Positions 58,524 through 64,000 of a stretch of 64,000 nt of DNA are shown piece by piece (within the stretch, counting starts at the first letter, position 1; every line of letters begins with the position of its first letter). The notes under the pieces are model-generated. The model saw only the letters and a program-made list of their open reading frames with translations. It did not search any database and was not told the DNA's origin. The stretch lies in contig JAJQJQ010000068.1 in NCBI GenBank assembly GCA_028622995.1, positions 434,001 through 498,000 of the forward strand, written 5' to 3'. This DNA comes from Panagrolaimus kolymaensis (lineage: Eukaryota > Nematoda > Chromadorea > Rhabditida > Panagrolaimidae). Both the position numbers and the translations under genes were made by a program.

Positions 58524-61042
58524 ATTACCCAGCCTTCGCTGCAAGGACAATGCACTTACTGCGCAGCTAATTCGCAGCTTATTTTGCAGTCCCTGCGCAA
58601 CTAAGGAAAATAAGCTGCGCACTAACTGCAAATTAGCTGCGCAGTAACTGCAACTTCTTTTGCAGCTAATGCCAATTAACTGCAATTTTTTTGCAGGCAT
58701 TATTTTCTTTCGTTTTTACGCTTGCATATCAATATAATATTTGACCAAAAATCAATATTTCTCTTTATTAAAAGCGATATTTTACATATTGCTTTTAATC
58801 AAAGAAAAGTATTAACTTTTAACCCACGAATTAGAATAAACGCGACACGAATTTAGCGAGGAATAAAAAGAGGAACTAATCAAAACTAGCTATACTTAAT
58901 TTGTTTGATTAGTTATTTTTTGGATCAAACACGGCATTAATATCCTGATACATCCCATAATAATATACAGGAATAAAAGCTTTAATAGAAAACACTTTTT
59001 TGGTTTAGAAATTGCTTTTTTGTAACTTTCATAAGGGATAAAAAAAAGTTCTGCAACTTACAAACAGAAACAATCTAAAAGGGAAGACTACATGAAAAAT
59101 AATTTTAACGATACAAATAACAAAAAATAAAGACTCTGTTACTTACTAAAACAGAGGTTCCTAAAATAAGAATGGATAAGACATACGAGGGAAAAAACTT
59201 TCAATAACTTACAAACAGAAAGTACCTATAAAGGGCATATTAAAAAACGAAAAACAAAAAACACTGTTACTTACCAAACAGAGGTTCCTGAAAACATGAA
59301 TACAAATAAAATTCTCAAACAAAGTTACAGAAAAGCAATTTCTTTTAATGAATAAAACCAAAATTATGCTTATGCTTTAGGTTAACGATGATAACAAGGG
59401 TAGAATTTTAAAGAATAAAGCGTTTGCGAAAAAGCAAGTATCTTAAGCCCCAAAGGAGAAATTTTCTTAATTACATATAGGTATTATTAGTTGGCAAGTA
59501 TCTTATCCTACTTTATTGCTTTTGAATTTTTTTTATTATCTTTTTCAACTATTACTTCCGATATGTTGTTAACTATATTTCAAGCTGTAAAATTCATTTT
59601 ACTAATAGAACATTAAAAGAAATGGCAAAAACAAGCAACTTTAAAATTTTGATGCAACTGGTATCTTCTTAATTTTTTATTGAAAGGTATTGTAATAATA
59701 ATAACAAACCTTTAAAAAGTGGATAATTTTACTGAGCAAAGCTATTTATAAAGCAAATAAAGTAAAACGCATAAATTGCTTACAAAAGAACTTTTTCGGG
59801 TAGGAAATCACTGAAACTATGAAATTAACACAAATTGAAGCTTTTCGCTTAAAATAGTTAGGATTTAAATAAATTTTCTTCGGCAATAAAAAATCCTCTA
59901 TTTGATTACATCAAAGAATCGAAATACAACTAAAAAACAGCCATATTTGGATACTTGAAAATTTATTCTCATTTTTTCAAAAGCAATAAACTGTCAAAAA
60001 GAGGTAAAGGTTTGGAAAAATGACTAAAAAAGAAAAAGTGTCAAAGTCTAAGAATTTTGAACTATGATGTAACCGAATAGAGGGGTTTTTATTACCGAGG
60101 AAAATTTATTTAAACCTCAGCTATTTCAAACGAAAAGCTATCGGTTGGTGCCAAATTCATGTTTTCAAAGATTTCACGCCCAAAAAGGTTCTTTTTTAAG
60201 CAATTTATCCTCATAACTACTGGTTAAAAACAAACTTGGAAGCTGGAAACGTGTAATATTTCTTTTCAGACCACGAGAAAAGTAAACACTGCTTTATTTC
60301 CTTATTAATATAATGCCAAAAGATATATTTTTTACATTATTGCTAACTATTAACAGTGCTAATTTATGGTTAAATACAAAAAAATACTCCATCAACTAGT
60401 ATTGTTATCATTACTGGTTCCCGAACCTCATGCCTTTATAGCGGGTGTAAGTTTGCATCATAAAACATTCGTTCTCGCTATATTATTAGTTTACAATCCC
60501 AACATTTTACATTTATTAGTAAAATAGAAACGAGAATCAAAATGTGATTAAAAAAACTAAAGGTTAACACGATTCATTAAAATCTTTTCCGAAGAAAAAA
60601 AAATGTGTGGACGTTCATATCAAAATTTAATTTTAGTCTTATGTATGTTAAAACTAATTTTAAATCCTTTATTTATAACTCTAAACCCCATGAACCCGGA
60701 AAATATGTGTACTTTTTTGGTTTCTGTTAAAAAAACTTATAAGAAACTTGCCAACATAATATTTAAATATCTGATAAATCAATTTTAATTCGGGATTAAG
60801 GCGCGAAGAACTTAGAAGAAAAAATATGTAAAAGAAAGCGATAAATATGAAAGACATCGAATAAAAAGTTCAAGTTTGTTCATTTTCCTTTTAAGAAATT
60901 GCAACAAAGAGAAAAAATTAGCTGCAACGCTACCATTAAGTGCGCAGTTAAGTTGCAGGTAGTGCGCAGTTAGTGCATCGTTGCATTACCTGCAAATACG
61001 CTGCAAAAAATGCAGTATATTTGCAGGTAATTATTTTTGCAG
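58524..61042. mobile_element. About 2.5 kb inverted-repeat element with TGCA-rich ends
   Basis: The ends are inverted: ATTACCCAG...TTCG..GCTGCAA at the left, and the right end read in reverse is ATTACCCAGGGTTCGAAAGCTGCAA. Both ends continue for ~150 bp as diverged strings of GCAGCTAA, AACTGCGCA and TTGCAG units. Between them lies A/T-rich non-coding DNA with its own tandem repeat. No clear target duplication (flanks CCGTAAG and GCATCGTT differ), so it is old, or the boundary is off by a few bases. CAGGGTTCGAA-type ends recall hAT elements, but that class is tentative. Confidence 0.6.
59050..59300. repeat. Direct repeat, two units at ~150-bp period
   Basis: Unit 1 (about 59056-59175) and unit 2 (about 59208-59300) share, in order, ACTTACAAACAGAAA, TAAAGGG or AAAAGGG, an A-rich spacer with ATAACAAAAAAT or AAAACAAAAAAC, and CTGTTACTTAC-AAACAGAGGTTCCT. 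The last block contains an inverted CTGTT/AACAG pair. Lies inside the 2.5 kb inverted-repeat element. Confidence 0.7.
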
Positions 61043-61320
61043 CTTTCGAACCCTGGGTAATGCATCGTTACAAGAGAGCGGTAGTTTTAAAATCTGACAG
61101 CTAATTGTACTTAGATGCTGCTAATGTTGGAGGCATAAGGTAATTACAAGTTTAGAAAGTAAGAATATGAAAAACAATGGAGGCAATATCAAAAACGCTA
61201 TAGGTGATTTATCCCTCTATCAAATTAATCTTTAATGCCTGATTTCCTCTGATGATGTTTAAAGAAATTTTTTCTTCTCTCACGACAAACAAGAATAAAA
61301 ATAATGGTTACAATATTTAC

Positions 61321-61326
61321 TTTATT
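61321..61326 (-). terminator. Poly(A) signal of GIGYF
   Basis: AATAAA on the minus strand about 82 nt past the GIGYF stop codon. Confidence 0.6.
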
Positions 61327-61407
61327 ACAACAAAAACAAAACAAGCTCTAAAAACGAGCAAAAAAGAACAAATATAAAGCAATAAAAAGCCTAATGGGGA
61401 AAGGAAA

Positions 61408-63998
61408 TTAATGCTTTTTCTTGATTGAAATTGGAGGTTCAAGATCAATTTCACCAACATTGATTCGATTTGGATCTCCACCAGCTTTGAAACCAAGAAC
61501 AGCGAGATCAACAGTTTTAATTTGGCCTTTGCCTTTCTTCTTTTTCTTTCCATCAGTAGCAGCAATGGTTGGACTTGGAACATTAACAGCAGCTTGAGCA
61601 GCAGAGAGATCCTAAAAAATGAACAAATATTATAATACCAAAAGAAAAGAAGAAAAACTTACATCTTTGTCACTTTCCTTTTGATTTGAACGTAAAGCTA
61701 TACGCTTTTCAAGAAACTTCTTTTGGAAAATTTTGACTTCTGCTTTATCACCAAAATAAGTAACAAAGTAATCTTCAACCTAAAAAATGAACAAGTTAGT
61801 AATTGAAATAGGAGATATGCACAAAAGAAACTAACATCAACTGGATCAATGATATTCTTAATAAAACCAAAGAACATTTCAGGATCAACAGAAGCATCCA
61901 CAGATTTATTGAGATCTTTGATTCCTTTGATGACCCATTTCTTGAATTCGCTTTGTGAATCATCTTGCTTCGGTGGTGGTTGTTCAGCAGCTTTCTTCTT
62001 CTTAGGTTGTGCTACAGCAGCTATCTTTGGTTGTTCCTTCTTCTTCTTTGGAGTTGTAACAGGAGGTGGTATTGCAGGCCAAGCATCATCTATAGCAGGA
62101 TTAGCACGAACATAATTTGCAAGTGAAGCAGCTGCAGCACTATTATCATTCCATCCAGCTTTGTTAACACCAGGTGGTGATGGAACAGTAGCAGCAGGAG
62201 TACCAGCCCATGGATCAAATGTTACAGCTTGTTTTCTATGATATTCAAATAATTCTTGTTCTTTTCGACGTTTTTCTTCCAAAGCTTTTTCTTCTTCAAT
62301 TTGAATTTCAAGGATTGAACGAGGATGGACGGCAGGTAAAACATGTGGCTTTTCTTGATGAATTCTTGATGAAGCAGCCCAAGGAGCTTTAGCACCAGCA
62401 AGACGAGCATGAGCTGCAGCAGCAGCCTCTTCTTCTTCACGACGTTTTTGTTGTTCTGTCTAAAAGTTATGTATTTGTATAATAAATTGTAATAACATCC
62501 AATAATGATGAACTTACCAAACGTTTCATATGTTGAGAACGAATGAGAAGATGTTCTTCTTGTTGTTTACGTTCACGTTCCAATTTTTCATTGCGTTGTC
62601 TTTCTGCCTCATCAGCTAATCGACGAGCTTCGAACATCACGTTTTCATGAACACGACGAGCTTCTTCTGCAGCTAGCTTTTGTTTAACAAGGAATAATTC
62701 TTCAGCTTTGCGTTTATCTTCTTCGAATTCTTGATGTTCTTTTTCAAACATTTCATGCATACGACGAGTTCCAGTTGTTTCTTCCATTTTCTGAGCTACC
62801 ATACGTTTTTCTGCTTCTTGATGAGCCTTCATTTCATAATCAGCTAAGAGACGACGTTTTCTTTCAAGTTCTTCTTCTTTAGCCATGGCCATTTTCTGCA
62901 ATTCATCTTGTTTTCTTTCAACTTCGAGCTCCATTTCATGCACTCTTCTTTCACGTTCCATTCGTTCATGTTCTTCATGACGGAGTACTTCATGCATTTG
63001 TTCCAGTCGACGCTTTTCTTCTAGCAAAGCACGTTGAGATTCATGAAGATCAGGAGTTTGCCAAAGATAACCAGGAGGAGGCGCAATGAGATGGTTTGAG
63101 TTCTTAACAATATCAGATGGAATCGAAGCAATTGGTTGAGGTTTTGGATAAACAAATGGATTATCACGACCATTCATTTGAATAAGTTCACCTATAAAAT
63201 TAACAATGATTAACCATGAAATTGAAGAAGCAAAAAAGTAAATATACCAAGAGTTGTAAATGGTTGATCTTTACTGCAACGACATCGCAAATGTTCTTGA
63301 AAGAAGCCAGATTTTAACCATATTAACATTTGAGGTGCTTCATATGGACCATGTTCACCACCAGCTGGATCAAGATAATACCACATGCACGTGAAATGCT
63401 TCATGCATGTGGTAATTGACGTTGATTTCTCACCATCGAGTTCAGTTTCCACTTTCATCGCCGAAGCCATCGCCAGCATAAAGTCCCGATCATATGTTAC
63501 CAAAGATTTGATAGTTCCATCTGACTTGCGATAAGTCAGGATACTTCCGCCACGTCCATCAGGCAATTTACTAACCTAAAAAAGAAGCAAAAATAAATAT
63601 ATTGATGAATGTAAAGAAAGAAAACTTACAACTTCAAGTTTTGGTTCTTCTTTAGCAGCAGCAGCAACAACAGCAGTCGAACGTTCTTTTGCATCTTCAC
63701 GACGAGCCCATTTTTGACGAGGAGTTGGATGATCATCTTTTGGAAGAGAATGAAGAGGTTTAGGTTGTTCATCTTGAGTAACAGGAGACCGTTCTTTTGC
63801 ATCACCGAGACGAGACCATCTATGACGTGGAGGTGGAATGGGTGAATGATCACCATTTGGAAGAGTTTGAAGTATTGGACGTTGAGGTCTTAAATGATCA
63901 TCATTTGGAAGAGAAAGAAGTGGCATCCGAGGACGAGATGTTGTTGACCATGATGATGGATGAGCCATTGAAGCATTTTGAGACGATGGAGCAGTCAT
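61408..63998 (-). CDS. GIGYF: GIGYF (GRB10-interacting GYF protein) homologue, 5' end at window edge
   Basis: Exons: complement(61408..61611, 61663..61779, 61836..62459, 62518..63191, 63248..63575, 63630..63998), 771 aa as seen. The first ATG is two bases from the window end, so more N-terminal sequence may exist. Translation repressor scaffold that with 4EHP silences mRNAs and acts on stalled ribosomes. Order: Pro/Ser/Arg-rich region with repeated PNGDH/PKDDH units, 4EHP-binding motif YDRDFML (~151), GYF domain (~187-233; CMWYYLDPAGGEHGPY, WLKSGFF) that binds proline-rich partners, a long Glu/Arg coiled coil (~260-470), Trp/Pro-rich part (FDPWAG), and the conserved C-terminal fold (FKKWVIKGIKDLN, FFGFIKNI, FQKKFLEKR) with the family tail KKKKKGKG...LAVLGF...RINVGEID. 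GYF sits closer to the N-terminus than in vertebrates. Confidence 0.95.
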
Positions 63999-64000
63999 TG

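Noticed and set aside
61021..61070. GGGTTCGAA-like motif resembling a tRNA B box
   Set aside because: No A box or cloverleaf around it; it belongs to the inverted-repeat end of the 2.5 kb element.

Overview
This is a eukaryotic chromosomal window, almost certainly from a nematode. Introns are mostly 39-100 nt and end in TTTTCAG or TTTTTTAG. Many first coding exons sit just behind a polypyrimidine-AG with no matching upstream donor, as expected for spliced-leader trans-splicing. Intergenic DNA is extremely A/T rich with long A and T runs. Genus cannot be fixed from the sequence; a clade IV (Tylenchina-type) worm is a guess. All gene models below were built by hand from splice signals, reading-phase continuity and family resemblance.

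Layout. 1-17.9 kb: a gene-poor A/T desert with two short hAT-type elements that keep their 8-bp target duplications, a Helitron-type 3' end, degenerate repeats and a few isolated coding-like islands. 18.0-25.7 kb, minus strand: MRPS21 copy A, TDP-43 (tdp-1), MRPS21 copy B, an unrecognised small gene and alanine-glyoxylate aminotransferase (AGXT) with a mitochondrial presequence exon. MRPS21 B, tdp-1 and probably the small gene are spaced like a nematode operon. 27.2-41.1 kb, plus strand: a NEPRO-like gene, then serine palmitoyltransferase subunit 1 (SPTLC1), which is split by a 9.46 kb intron. That intron holds a complete five-exon trehalase gene on the opposite strand and a third hAT-type element. 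41.4-47.2 kb: TMEM138 (minus), PCH-2/TRIP13 (plus) and an acyl-CoA synthetase (minus), with convergent neighbours sharing overlapping 3' ends. 48.2-53.2 kb, plus: DNAJC21 and CCT1. 53.9-54.6 kb, minus: an F-box-like gene. 55.1-57.0 kb, plus: DNA primase large subunit (PRIM2). 57.8-64 kb, minus: a short GIGYF-like gene with the 4EHP-binding motif but no GYF domain, then a ~2.5 kb inverted-repeat element, then the full GIGYF gene, which reaches the window edge.

The recognised genes are mostly housekeeping: translation control and ribosome biogenesis (GIGYF, DNAJC21, MRPS21, NEPRO), protein folding (CCT1), DNA replication and meiosis (PRIM2, PCH-2), RNA binding (TDP-43), lipid and sugar metabolism (SPTLC1, acyl-CoA synthetase, trehalase, AGXT) and cilia (TMEM138). 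I see no CRISPR, prophage or clear RNA gene. The points most worth a second look are the nested trehalase, the nearly identical MRPS21 pair flanking tdp-1, the GIGYF 'mini-gene', the GC-AG intron in tdp-1 and the intact non-autonomous hAT elements.
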